Both the position numbers and the translations under genes were made by a program. From positions 1 to 64,000 of the forward strand of contig NZ_JBKAHK010000008.1 of assembly GCF_046298265.1 (NCBI RefSeq): a stretch of DNA of 64,000 nucleotides, in the 5' to 3' direction. The notes under the pieces were generated by a model, which saw only the letters and a list, made by a program, of their open reading frames with translations, ran no database searches and was not told where the DNA came from. Source of the stretch: Gillisia xinjiangensis (GTDB taxonomy: Bacteria > Bacteroidota > Bacteroidia > Flavobacteriales > Flavobacteriaceae). Shown one piece after another: positions 27,213 to 34,950 of this stretch (the first letter of the stretch is position 1; each line of letters opens with the position of its first letter).

Positions 27213-27299
27213 CCTCGGGGCAAGCCCACAATCTATGTCGCGATTATTATAGAGAGGAAAATACTTTTAAAATTCGGGTAATTAAACCCTCAATGAGGG
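27213..27299 (+). repeat. Modular palindromic repeat, copy D
   Basis: The copy begins CCTCGGGGCAAGCCCAC and shares GGAAAATACTTTTAAAA and the end AATTAAACCCTCAATGAGGG with the others. The middle has been replaced by a different imperfect palindrome, CTATG...ATAGAGAGG. The second CGAGGCAAGCCTCG module is almost absent. It fills the centre of the 346-bp gap between luxC-like and serC, and the rest of that gap holds only the serC promoter region. Confidence 0.78.
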
Positions 27300-27398
27300 A
27301 TTTAAACCACTGTTTTTGTACCTTGCCGATGGACTAATTAGCATATAAATAACACAAAATAAGCATTGATTTAGCATCTTTGTTATAAAACTTACACT

Positions 27399-28463
27399 AT
27401 GAAAAAACACAATTTTAGCGCAGGCCCTTGTATTTTACCGGAAACCGTATTTCAGGAAGCTTCGCAGTCAATACTTGATTTTAATAATTCCGGATTATCA
27501 ATTTTAGAAATTTCACACCGAAGCAAGGATTTTGTAGATGTTATGGAAGAAGCCAGGAGCCTGTCCCTGGAACTCTTAGGATTGGAGAATAAGGGCTATA
27601 AAGCCTTATTCCTTCAGGGTGGTGCAAGCTTGGAATTTTTGATGGTCGCCTATAATTTACTTGAGAAAAAAGCTGCTTATCTCAATACGGGTACATGGGC
27701 AGATAAAGCGATTAAGGAAGCAAGGCTGTTTGGAGAAGTGGACGTAGTTGGCTCTTCTGAAAACAAAAACTTCAATTATATCCCTAAAAAATATACCGTT
27801 CCTGAAGATGCAGATTATTTTCACTGTACCAGTAATAATACCATTTTTGGAACCCAGATGAAGAGATTCCCAAAAACTTCGGTTCCTATGGTTTGTGATA
27901 TGAGCAGTGATATTTTCTCTAGAGAAATGGATTTTTCCAAATTCGACCTTATCTATGCAGGTGCTCAAAAAAACATGGGCCCTGCCGGAACAACCCTGGT
28001 TATAATTAAAGAAGATATCCTGGGAAAAGTAAGCAGAAAAATCCCTGCTATGCTCAATTATAAATCGCATATAGATAAGGATAGCATGTACAATACTCCT
28101 GCTGTTTATGCGGTTTATGTTTCCCTACTTAACCTTAGGTGGTTAAAAGCGCAGGGAGGAATTTCGGGAATTGAAGAACAAAACAAGAAGAAAGCACAAT
28201 TGATTTATTCTGAAATAGATATCAATCCGCTTTTTAAAGGATTTGCTGCGGAAGAAGACCGTTCAAAAATGAACGCCACCTTCAACCTTGTAAAGGATTC
28301 TTTAAAGGAACGTTTTGATAAATCGTGGAAAGATGCGGGGATCAATGGGCTTACGGGTCACCGAAGCGTTGGTGGTTACAGGGCTTCCATGTATAATGCC
28401 CTGCCTCTTGAAAGTGTACAGGTTTTAGTAGATGTGATGAGCGATATGGAGAGAAAGGCTTAA
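27399..28463 (+). CDS. serC: 3-phosphoserine/phosphohydroxythreonine aminotransferase
   Basis: PLP enzyme converting 3-phosphohydroxypyruvate to phosphoserine. It is 354 residues, the usual length. H-N-F-S-A-G-P-C near the start and L-F-L-Q-G-G-A-S are family hallmarks. K191 in Y-A-G-A-Q-K-N-M-G-P is the PLP lysine, and G-H-R-S-V-G-G-Y-R-A-S-M-Y closes the active site. It starts an apparent serC-serA transcript with serA 90 bp downstream. A near-consensus -7 box CATCTTTG lies at 27375-27382, 17 bp before the ATG. Confidence 0.96.
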   Translation: MKKHNFSAGPCILPETVFQEASQSILDFNNSGLSILEISHRSKDFVDVMEEARSLSLELLGLENKGYKALFLQGGASLEFLMVAYNLLEKKAAYLNTGTWADKAIKEARLFGEVDVVGSSENKNFNYIPKKYTVPEDADYFHCTSNNTIFGTQMKRFPKTSVPMVCDMSSDIFSREMDFSKFDLIYAGAQKNMGPAGTTLVIIKEDILGKVSRKIPAMLNYKSHIDKDSMYNTPAVYAVYVSLLNLRWLKAQGGISGIEEQNKKKAQLIYSEIDINPLFKGFAAEEDRSKMNATFNLVKDSLKERFDKSWKDAGINGLTGHRSVGGYRASMYNALPLESVQVLVDVMSDMERKA

Positions 28464-28553
28464 GTTTTTTATTATAGCCAACCAGCAACTCCTCCCTATA
28501 TTATTATAATTAAACCTAATTTGAAAAAATTGTTTTTAGGAAAAAGAAAAAAA

Positions 28554-29516
28554 ATGAAAATATTAGCAAACGACGGAATTTCTCAAAGCGGAATTAAAAT
28601 ACTTGAAGAAGCAGGCTTTGAAGTGATTGTCACTAAAGTTGCTCAGGAACAACTTACCAATTATATCAATAAGGAAAAGATACAAGTGCTTTTGGTTCGA
28701 GGTGCGACCGAGGTTAGAAAAGTCCTTATCGATTCCTGCCCTTCTCTAAAAATTATAGGACGTGGCGGAGTTGGAATGGATAATATAGATGTAGCCTATG
28801 CCCGAAAAAAGGGGATTCAGGTTATCAATACTCCGGCGGCAAGTTCCTCCTCTGTAGCCGAACTTGTTTTTGCCCACCTTTTTGGCGGGGTTCGCTATTT
28901 ATATGATTCCAACCGAAACATGCCGCTTAGCGGAGATACGCAGTTTAAGAATTTAAAGAAGAATTATTCCGGCGGAACAGAACTTCGCGGGAAAACCCTT
29001 GGGATAATTGGATTGGGAAGAATTGGAAAAGCAGTTGCCAGAATCGCCCTGGGAGTTGGAATGAAAGTTATTGCCAGTGATGATCAAGTGGGAGAAACAA
29101 ACATAACGCTCCATTTTTACAATAATCAGGTGGTTAAAGTGCCTATCAAGACAGAGCCTGTTGAAGACCTGATCCAACATTCCGATTTTATTACCGTTCA
29201 CGTACCTGAACAGAAAAAAGCGGTGTTAGGGAAAAAAGAATTTGAAAAGATGAAGAACGGGGTTGGAATTATCAATACTTCACGCGGTGGAATCGTAGAT
29301 GAGGTTGCATTGATAGAAGCCCTGGAAAATGGAAAAGTAGCTTTTGCAGGACTTGATGTTTTTGAAAATGAACCAAGCCCGGCAATAACAGTATTGATGG
29401 ACCACAGAATATCACTTAGTCCACATATTGGCGCTGCAACAACTGAAGCACAGGACAGAATAGGTATGGAACTTGCCGAACAGATTGTTTCAATATTCAA
29501 GGAAGAAAAGGTTTAA
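28554..29516 (+). CDS. serA: D-3-phosphoglycerate dehydrogenase (short form)
   Basis: Oxidises 3-phosphoglycerate to phosphohydroxypyruvate, the first step of serine synthesis. From the ATG at 28554 it has 320 residues. An upstream TTG (28521) would add an 11-residue basic stretch not expected in the family. The substrate domain shows L-L-V-R-G-A-T and G-R-G-G-V-G-M-D-N-I-D. The NAD site is G-I-I-G-L-G-R-I-G-K near residue 150. Catalytic regions are N-T-S-R-G-G-I-V-D-E and S-P-H-I-G-A-A-T. It lacks a C-terminal ACT domain, so serine feedback is not expected. Confidence 0.95.
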   Translation: MKILANDGISQSGIKILEEAGFEVIVTKVAQEQLTNYINKEKIQVLLVRGATEVRKVLIDSCPSLKIIGRGGVGMDNIDVAYARKKGIQVINTPAASSSSVAELVFAHLFGGVRYLYDSNRNMPLSGDTQFKNLKKNYSGGTELRGKTLGIIGLGRIGKAVARIALGVGMKVIASDDQVGETNITLHFYNNQVVKVPIKTEPVEDLIQHSDFITVHVPEQKKAVLGKKEFEKMKNGVGIINTSRGGIVDEVALIEALENGKVAFAGLDVFENEPSPAITVLMDHRISLSPHIGAATTEAQDRIGMELAEQIVSIFKEEKV

Positions 29517-29787
29517 ACCTAATTCCATTAATTAAAATCAGAAATGTCCGGTAAAGCGTATAGATCGTTCCGCCTTTGGCGTAACTGCAATAATCAAGAA
29601 CCGATACTTGATTTTATTTAACTGATAAACACTTAGTTATGATTTATTTTTTTTAAAATTACTTTAATTATCGGTATAATTGAAAAATTCAGAAAAGTAA
29701 GGTTTGTTTATTAAAAATCCCCTTGAATGTGAATTTACAGTTTTCACAAAAATGTTTACCGGACAACAATGAAATTAAATAGAAACT

Positions 29788-30213
29788 ATGAAAAATTTAA
29801 TCTACATATTGATATTGGGTTTATTTATTTATAGCTGCGGCACAAGTAGAGACCGTAATTTAAATAACACAGGAAAAGCCATGGCCAATGACACCGTGAG
29901 GATTGCAAATGACAGCCTGGAATACGAAGTTATTATTATAGAACCCGGGTTTAATTTATTTATTAATTCCATTGCCAGGCCAAAAGGCTATCATTCTCAA
30001 TCCTACCTTGAAAACAAAAACCGGTTTTTGGTTTCAGATTACAATGCCCGTGTAAACCAACCTTTTCGCTATAATCCTAATTTATATGTTCAGCAAATCA
30101 ATTATGATCCTAACATAGATTATGGTTATGATGTTAATTATTTATTATATAATTACTTTGTTTTTCTTTCCCGAGAATACAATCAACGATTTTCGGTTCC
30201 AACAAGAATTTAG
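29788..30213 (+). CDS. Small lipoprotein, DUF6146-like
   Basis: 141 residues with a lipoprotein signal: hydrophobic residues 4-15, then I-Y-S-C-G with Cys near 17. The mature part has a segment Y-E-V-I-I-I-E-P-G-F-N-L-F and a repetitive tyrosine/asparagine-rich C-terminal half (N-Y-D-P-N-I-D-Y-G-Y-D-V-N-Y). This is characteristic of a small family found after serA in Flavobacteria and named DUF6146, as I recall it. Outer-membrane or periplasmic location is likely. Function unknown. Confidence 0.75.
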   Translation: MKNLIYILILGLFIYSCGTSRDRNLNNTGKAMANDTVRIANDSLEYEVIIIEPGFNLFINSIARPKGYHSQSYLENKNRFLVSDYNARVNQPFRYNPNLYVQQINYDPNIDYGYDVNYLLYNYFVFLSREYNQRFSVPTRI

Positions 30214-30220
30214 TAACCGG

Positions 30221-30251
30221 TTTGTTTATAAATCCCTATATGGTATATTTG
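30221..30251 (+). promoter_or_regulatory. Bacteroidetes-type promoter, possibly giving a leaderless mRNA
   Basis: TTTG at 30221-30224, a 19-bp spacer, then TATATTTG at 30244-30251: a full match to both consensus boxes. The ATG of the next gene lies only 4 bp after the -7 box, so transcription would start at or next to the start codon. Confidence 0.75.
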
Positions 30252-30255
30252 CATC

Positions 30256-30558
30256 ATGAATAAATTAAAGCAGCGTTGGGGTATCGATTCTAATTTTCAG
30301 ATCATCGTTATTCTTATTGTTTTTGCGATTACGGGTTCTTCTGCTGTAAAAATTGCCGGACCTGTTTGTGATTTTTTCGGAATTTACAGGGATACATCTC
30401 CCTGGTATTTATATTGGGCGGTTCGAATTCTTTTGATCTTCCCTATTTATCAAATTTTATTGGTTTTATTTGGTTGGATCTTTGGACAGTTCGACTTTTT
30501 CTGGAAATTTGAAAAAAAAATGTTGTCCAGACTTGGTCTTTCAAGGTTCTTAAATTAA
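30256..30558 (+). CDS. Small inner-membrane protein, DUF6787-like
   Basis: 100 residues with two transmembrane segments (about 17-36 and 48-73) separated by a short loop containing D-F-F-G-I-Y-R-D. The W-G-I-D-S-N-F-Q start and the C-terminal F-E-K-K-M-L-S-R-L-G are typical of a small Flavobacteria family I know as DUF6787. It follows a textbook promoter placed almost on its ATG and precedes a small periplasmic protein by 5 bp. Function unknown. Confidence 0.75.
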   Translation: MNKLKQRWGIDSNFQIIVILIVFAITGSSAVKIAGPVCDFFGIYRDTSPWYLYWAVRILLIFPIYQILLVLFGWIFGQFDFFWKFEKKMLSRLGLSRFLN

Positions 30559-30563
30559 AAAAA

Positions 30564-30881
30564 GTGAGTTTCTTTCAGAAATATGTATTGCTCTTTATGT
30601 CGGCGGCTTTGTTGCTGCCTTCAGTTATTAGCATCAGTCATATGTTTACTCACGAAGAAATTGTGGTGTGCGACAATCATTCGGATACGCACCTGCATAA
30701 AAAAAACATTGATTGTGAACTCTGTAAATTACAATCCACTCCATTTCTTACTTTCGAAATTCAAAACTTTAATCTTCTTCAACCTCTTGTTATAAACAAG
30801 AAGTTTTTTAATTCTTACCTGTTTTTAAGTGATTACCAGAAATTATCATTTGAGCTAAGAGGCCCTCCGGTTTCTGCATAG
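30564..30881 (+). CDS. Small exported Cys/His protein upstream of a TonB receptor
   Basis: 105 residues starting with GTG, 5 bp after the previous stop. An ATG at 30597 is an alternative. It has one hydrophobic segment (residues about 8-25) and then a region rich in possible metal ligands: F-T-H-E-E-I-V-V-C-D-N-H, T-H-L-H-K-K and C-E-L-C. DUF2946-like proteins of this shape often sit directly before outer-membrane metal receptors. The next gene is such a receptor. A role in periplasmic metal handling is inferred from ligands and position only. Confidence 0.65.
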   Translation: MSFFQKYVLLFMSAALLLPSVISISHMFTHEEIVVCDNHSDTHLHKKNIDCELCKLQSTPFLTFEIQNFNLLQPLVINKKFFNSYLFLSDYQKLSFELRGPPVSA

Positions 30882-30903
30882 GTCAAATATTTTTTTTCAT
30901 ATT

Positions 30904-30921
30904 CAGATCCTGAAGGATCTG
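30904..30921 (+). promoter_or_regulatory. Hairpin in the leader of the TonB receptor
   Basis: CAGATCC-TGAA-GGATCTG, a perfect 7-bp stem with a tetraloop, 27 bp before the receptor ATG. There is no T-tract, so it is not a plain terminator. It could affect mRNA stability or bind a regulator. Confidence 0.35.
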
Positions 30922-30948
30922 TGGTAATTAACTTTTTAAATAAAAATA

Positions 30949-33198
30949 ATGTATAAATTAATTTATCTGGTACTCGCCTTTGCGGTATCTTCCATAACAT
31001 TTGCACAAAATTCTGTATCAGGAAAAGTTATTGACGCCGAAACCAGCGAACCTGTTATGTCGGCAAGCATTTATATCTCAAAATTGGAAAAGGGAGCACT
31101 CACAAATTTTGAAGGAATGTTTCAAATTGATAATATTTCCCCGGGGAATTACAATCTTGTTATTTCTTCAATAGGATATTCCACACGTACGCTTAACGTT
31201 AGTTTTCCATTCGATGAAGAATTAATAATCAAGCTTCAGCCTTCAGCAATAGAAATGGAAGCAGTGATCGTTTCAACCCCATTTCATAAATTACAAAGTG
31301 AGAATGTTGTAAGAGTTGAACGCGAAACGATAGATAATCTTAATAAATCCGGGGCTGTAAACCTTGCAGAAGGCATTGCCCTCCTTCCAGGTGTTGAAAC
31401 GGTAACAACAGGAGCGGGAATAGGAAAGCCTGTAATACGAGGGTTAAGCTCTAACAGGGTTTTGGTATATGCCCAGGGAGTACGACTCGAAAATCAACAA
31501 TATGGAGATGAACATGGACTTGGCCTTAGTTCCAGCGGAGTAGAAAGTGTTGAGGTAATAAAAGGTCCGGCTTCCCTGCTTTATGGGAGCGATGCTTTGG
31601 GTGGTGTTCTATATTTAAATCCTGAAAAATATGCCCTACCAGCCGACACCGAAGTTGATGCAGGCATCACGTATCACTCTAATTCCCTTGGAACCGAAAC
31701 CAATGCCGGATTTAAAACCTCGGGAGATCGGTTAAAATTTCTGGTGCGGGGAAATTACGCTACCCATAGTGATTATGAAACCGGAAAAGGAATGAGGGTG
31801 ACAAATTCAAGATTTGATGAAAAAGACATCAAAACCGGAATTGGATATCAGGATGAGAAATACCGGGGTGATTTAAGGTACAATTATAATAATTCCACCG
31901 TTGGGATTCCGGAAGAAATTGGTGAGCAATCCACTTCAAAAAAAGAATTATTACCATATCAGCAAATAGACAATCATATTTTAAGCTTCGACAATAAATT
32001 ATTTTTTAATAATTCCAGTCTGGATATAAAAGTTGGTTATCTTTTTAATAACAGAAAAGAATTTGAAGATCATCACGGTCAAGAGGGAAATGAAGTGGAA
32101 AATGGCGAAGAAGAGGAAGGCCCCGCACTTGAAATGCACCTTGAAACTTTAAATTACGATGTGAAATACAATTCTGCTAAATGGGGAAATTTTGAAACAA
32201 TTTTTGGCGTTCAGGGAATGTTTCAAACCAATAAAAATTTTGGCGAAGAAATCCTTATTCCCAATGCTGATGTTAGCGATGTAGGAATATTAGCCTTAAC
32301 GCATTATCATTTGGATAGATTGGATATTCAGGCAGGAGTACGATTTGACAATAGAGTTATAGAAAGCCGGGAAATGGGAGTTTTTGGGGAAGATGAATAT
32401 TTTGCTCCTATAGACAAAAGCTTCAACAGCTATAATGGTTCCTTCGGAATTAAATACGACCTTTTTTCTCAATTCATTAGCAGGTTTAATGTTGCAACCG
32501 GATTTAGGGCTCCTAATCTTGCCGAATTAACTTCAAACGGATCCCATGAAGGAACCAATCGTTTTGAACTTGGAAATCCTGATCTTACTAATGAACAAAA
32601 TCTTCAACTGGATCTTGCATTGGAATACAGAAATGAGCATTTCGAACTTTTTACCAATGTATTTTACAACAATATAAACGATTATATATTCCTTAATCCT
32701 ACCAACAGGTTTATTGAAGGAGATCCGGTTTTTGAATATCTTCAAAATGATGCAAAACTCTACGGCGGCGAAGCAGGACTTCACCTTCACCCCCACCCTG
32801 TTGACTGGCTTCACCTGGAAAGCAGTCTAGCCATTGTTAAGGGAGAAAAAGAAGATGGGGAAAACCTTCCATTAATTCCAGCGACTTCCATCACAAACAC
32901 CCTTCGGGTTGAATTTGAAAAAGCAGCCTGGTTTAAAAACACTTATAGTTTTTTAACTGTGAAAAGTGTACTGGATCAGGAAAATATGAGTGCATTTGAA
33001 ACCAATACTCCCGGTTATAACCTGTTGAGCGCAGGAATTGGAGGTTCTTTCAATCTAAATAAAACTATGATAAACCTTAGATTTAGCGGAAATAACTTGC
33101 TGAATGAAATCTATATTTCTCATTTATCAAGGCTAAAGCCGGATGGAATTCCAGATCGTGGTAGAAATATAAGCCTGAGCGTTCAAGCTTCTTTTTAA
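30949..33198 (+). CDS. TonB-dependent outer-membrane receptor, probable metal uptake
   Basis: 749 residues. Signal peptide 1-19 is followed by a CarboxypepD_reg-like domain (about 22-100) and a plug domain with P-V-I-R-G-L-S-S-N-R-V-L-V near residue 162 and G-P-A-S-L-L-Y-G-S-D-A-L-G-G-V. The 22-strand barrel ends in S-V-Q-A-S-F. Extracellular segments are unusually rich in ligands: E-D-H-H-G-Q-E near residue 378 followed by a run of Glu, and H-L-H-P-H-P near residue 616. This resembles zinc or copper receptors rather than siderophore receptors. It sits in one transcriptional unit with the small Cys/His protein. Confidence 0.88.
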   Translation: MYKLIYLVLAFAVSSITFAQNSVSGKVIDAETSEPVMSASIYISKLEKGALTNFEGMFQIDNISPGNYNLVISSIGYSTRTLNVSFPFDEELIIKLQPSAIEMEAVIVSTPFHKLQSENVVRVERETIDNLNKSGAVNLAEGIALLPGVETVTTGAGIGKPVIRGLSSNRVLVYAQGVRLENQQYGDEHGLGLSSSGVESVEVIKGPASLLYGSDALGGVLYLNPEKYALPADTEVDAGITYHSNSLGTETNAGFKTSGDRLKFLVRGNYATHSDYETGKGMRVTNSRFDEKDIKTGIGYQDEKYRGDLRYNYNNSTVGIPEEIGEQSTSKKELLPYQQIDNHILSFDNKLFFNNSSLDIKVGYLFNNRKEFEDHHGQEGNEVENGEEEEGPALEMHLETLNYDVKYNSAKWGNFETIFGVQGMFQTNKNFGEEILIPNADVSDVGILALTHYHLDRLDIQAGVRFDNRVIESREMGVFGEDEYFAPIDKSFNSYNGSFGIKYDLFSQFISRFNVATGFRAPNLAELTSNGSHEGTNRFELGNPDLTNEQNLQLDLALEYRNEHFELFTNVFYNNINDYIFLNPTNRFIEGDPVFEYLQNDAKLYGGEAGLHLHPHPVDWLHLESSLAIVKGEKEDGENLPLIPATSITNTLRVEFEKAAWFKNTYSFLTVKSVLDQENMSAFETNTPGYNLLSAGIGGSFNLNKTMINLRFSGNNLLNEIYISHLSRLKPDGIPDRGRNISLSVQASF

Positions 33199-33249
33199 TT
33201 CCCCAACAGGTTACCTCCTGAGCTTATTAAGAGGTAATTGATTTAAAAC

Positions 33250-33284
33250 AAAATAGGTTGCCATAATGGGAACCTATTTTTATT
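33250..33284 (+). terminator. Terminator after the TonB receptor
   Basis: AAAATAGGTT / AACCTATTTT arms of 10 bp enclose an 11-nt loop, with a trailing T-rich run. Being symmetric, it also serves the minus-strand gene ending at 33309. Confidence 0.85.
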
Positions 33285-33308
33285 TGTTATAGCAGTATAC
33301 TATTGGAA

Positions 33309-33617
33309 TTATATAACCTCCGCTTCAATTATAATTTCCTTTGGGGATTTCTCCTTACTCCAAACAAAGGTATATAACCACATAAGCGTAAAAGTGGGAA
33401 TAATATCTGTGCCCGGAAGTATCTCTTCAAGAAATACAATTACAGAAGCTATTTTTCCTTTTTTTCCGGGATACATTTCACTCATCTGTTTTGCGGCGTA
33501 TGGCGCCCATATTAAATCAAGAAATGGTCCTGCAACGGGAATAGCATAGGTTGCCATCCCTATGGCATCGTATATGATACCTCGTATCAATAACTTATTT
33601 TTCAGGTTCTTCATCAT
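33309..33617 (-). CDS. Small conserved membrane protein
   Basis: 102 residues. The start could be either of two adjacent Met codons. Two to three hydrophobic stretches are visible (about 13-36 and 57-90). The segment Y-A-I-P-V-A-G-P-F-L-D-L-I-W-A-P contains the conserved-looking D-x-x-W-A-P turn of a small Bacteroidetes family. No catalytic motif is present. It follows folE by 42 bp on the same strand and may be part of the msrA-folE transcript. Function unknown. Confidence 0.7.
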   Translation of the reverse strand: MMKNLKNKLLIRGIIYDAIGMATYAIPVAGPFLDLIWAPYAAKQMSEMYPGKKGKIASVIVFLEEILPGTDIIPTFTLMWLYTFVWSKEKSPKEIIIEAEVI

Positions 33618-33659
33618 TTTAGAGTTTTTACGGTTTTAATAACGCAAAAAAAATGCCAC

Positions 33660-34253
33660 TTATTTTAAGTCTGAGGTTATAAGTTTCAAAAATTCATTCC
33701 TTGTTTCAATTTTCTTAAATTGTCCTCTAAACCCCGAGGTAGTTGTAACACTGTTTTGTTTTTGAACACCCCGCATCATCATACACAAATGCTGTGCTTC
33801 AATAACCACTGCAACCCCTTTTGGTTTTACGACCGTATTTATACATTCCAGGATATCATGAGTTAGGCGTTCCTGAACCTGCATCCTTCGTGCAAAAACA
33901 TCCACAATTCTTGGAAGCTTGCTTAACCCTACAATTTTCCCATCCGGTATATAGGCTATATGGGCTTTTCCAAAGAAAGGTAACATATGATGTTCACATA
34001 GAGAATATAACTCGATATCCTTTACGACCACCATTTCGTCATAACTTTCGTTAAACATAGCTTCCTCCAATATCTTTTTTGGATCTGCGGAATAGCCCTG
34101 CATTAAAAACTGCATGGCTTTAGCAGCCCTCTCAGGAGTTTTCACAATACCTTCCCGGGAAATGTTTTCACCAAGATGTCCTATAATGTTTTTAAAGTTT
34201 TCCTGCAGCTCACCGGTAACTTCCTCATTGTATTCTTCGAAATATTTATACAT
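33660..34253 (-). CDS. folE: GTP cyclohydrolase I
   Basis: Converts GTP to dihydroneopterin triphosphate, the entry to folate or pterin cofactors. It is 197 residues. The zinc/active-site segment S-L-C-E-H-H-M-L-P-F-F-G lies near residue 84 and Q-H-L-C-M-M-M-R-G-V near 154, so all three zinc ligands are kept. E-G-I-V-K-T-P-E-R-A-A-K-A-M is the usual N-terminal helix. Its start codon lies inside the last codons of msrA (8-bp overlap), so the two are translationally coupled. Confidence 0.96.
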   Translation of the reverse strand: MYKYFEEYNEEVTGELQENFKNIIGHLGENISREGIVKTPERAAKAMQFLMQGYSADPKKILEEAMFNESYDEMVVVKDIELYSLCEHHMLPFFGKAHIAYIPDGKIVGLSKLPRIVDVFARRMQVQERLTHDILECINTVVKPKGVAVVIEAQHLCMMMRGVQKQNSVTTTSGFRGQFKKIETRNEFLKLITSDLK

Positions 34254-34800
34254 TTTCTTTTTTTAATTTTTCTGAAAACAGTTCTTTCAATTTTTTGATT
34301 TTAGGATCAATTATTACCTGGCAGTACTGCTGTTGCCTGTGTTTGCTGTAATATTCTTTATGTTCCGGTTCAGCTTCATAATACGCTGAAGCCTCCGTGA
34401 CTTCCGTTACTATCTTATTTGAAAAAATCTTCTCTCCTTCAAGACGTTGAATAACTGCCAGAGCCTTTTGCTTCTGTTCTTCTGAATGATAAAAAATGGC
34501 ACTCCGGTATTGTGTTCCAACATCATATTGCTGCTTATTAAGTGTTGTTGGGTCATGAGTACTAAAGAAGATATAAAGCAATTCTTCAAAAGAAATTATT
34601 TGAGGGTCAAAGTGAATTTCAATAGCCTCTGCATGCCCGGTTCGTCCGGTAATAATCTCCCTGTATGCTGGATTTTTAATATCGCCACCCGTAAAACCGG
34701 GGATAACTTTAACCACACCCTTTATCCGTTCAAAAACAGCTTCGGTGCACCAAAAACAACCTCCAGCCAGGGTTGTTATCTCAATTTCCTGATTTTCCAT
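34246..34800 (-). CDS. msrA: Peptide-methionine (S)-S-oxide reductase
   Basis: Repairs methionine-S-sulfoxide in proteins. It is 184 residues, with the catalytic motif G-G-C-F-W-C-T-E near residue 14. In this enzyme the first Cys is catalytic, and the G-C-F-W-C variant carries a second Cys. H-D-P-T-T-L-N-K-Q-Q-Y-D-V-G-T-Q-Y-R-S and Y-F/Y-x-A-E-P-E-H-K-E-Y are conserved family segments. There is no signal peptide, so it is cytosolic. It is the first gene of the msrA-folE unit, divergent from the DUF5916 gene. A full -7 box lies 23 bp upstream. Confidence 0.96.
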   Translation of the reverse strand: MENQEIEITTLAGGCFWCTEAVFERIKGVVKVIPGFTGGDIKNPAYREIITGRTGHAEAIEIHFDPQIISFEELLYIFFSTHDPTTLNKQQYDVGTQYRSAIFYHSEEQKQKALAVIQRLEGEKIFSNKIVTEVTEASAYYEAEPEHKEYYSKHRQQQYCQVIIDPKIKKLKELFSEKLKKENV

Positions 34801-34822
34801 TCTACATTTTTATTTTGTTTAA

Positions 34823-34830
34823 CAAAAGTA
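34823..34830 (-). promoter_or_regulatory. -7 box for msrA-folE
   Basis: The minus strand reads TACTTTTG, identical to the pyrR box, 22 bp before the msrA ATG. The plus-strand TAGATTTG at 34894-34901 is the matching candidate for the divergent DUF5916 gene. Confidence 0.5.
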
Positions 34831-34950
34831 ATCATAAAATAAACAAAAAAATCATTTTTCTATTATTTTCCTTTATCCTACAATTGCAATTATTAGATTT
34901 GCATCATTAAAATAATTCACTCGTTTCCAAAGTCAAGCTTAATTTAATCA

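Noticed and set aside
27095..27337. Plus-strand open frame of 80 codons after the acyl-CoA reductase gene
   Set aside because: It runs through repeat copy D and has no family features. The repeat explains the region.
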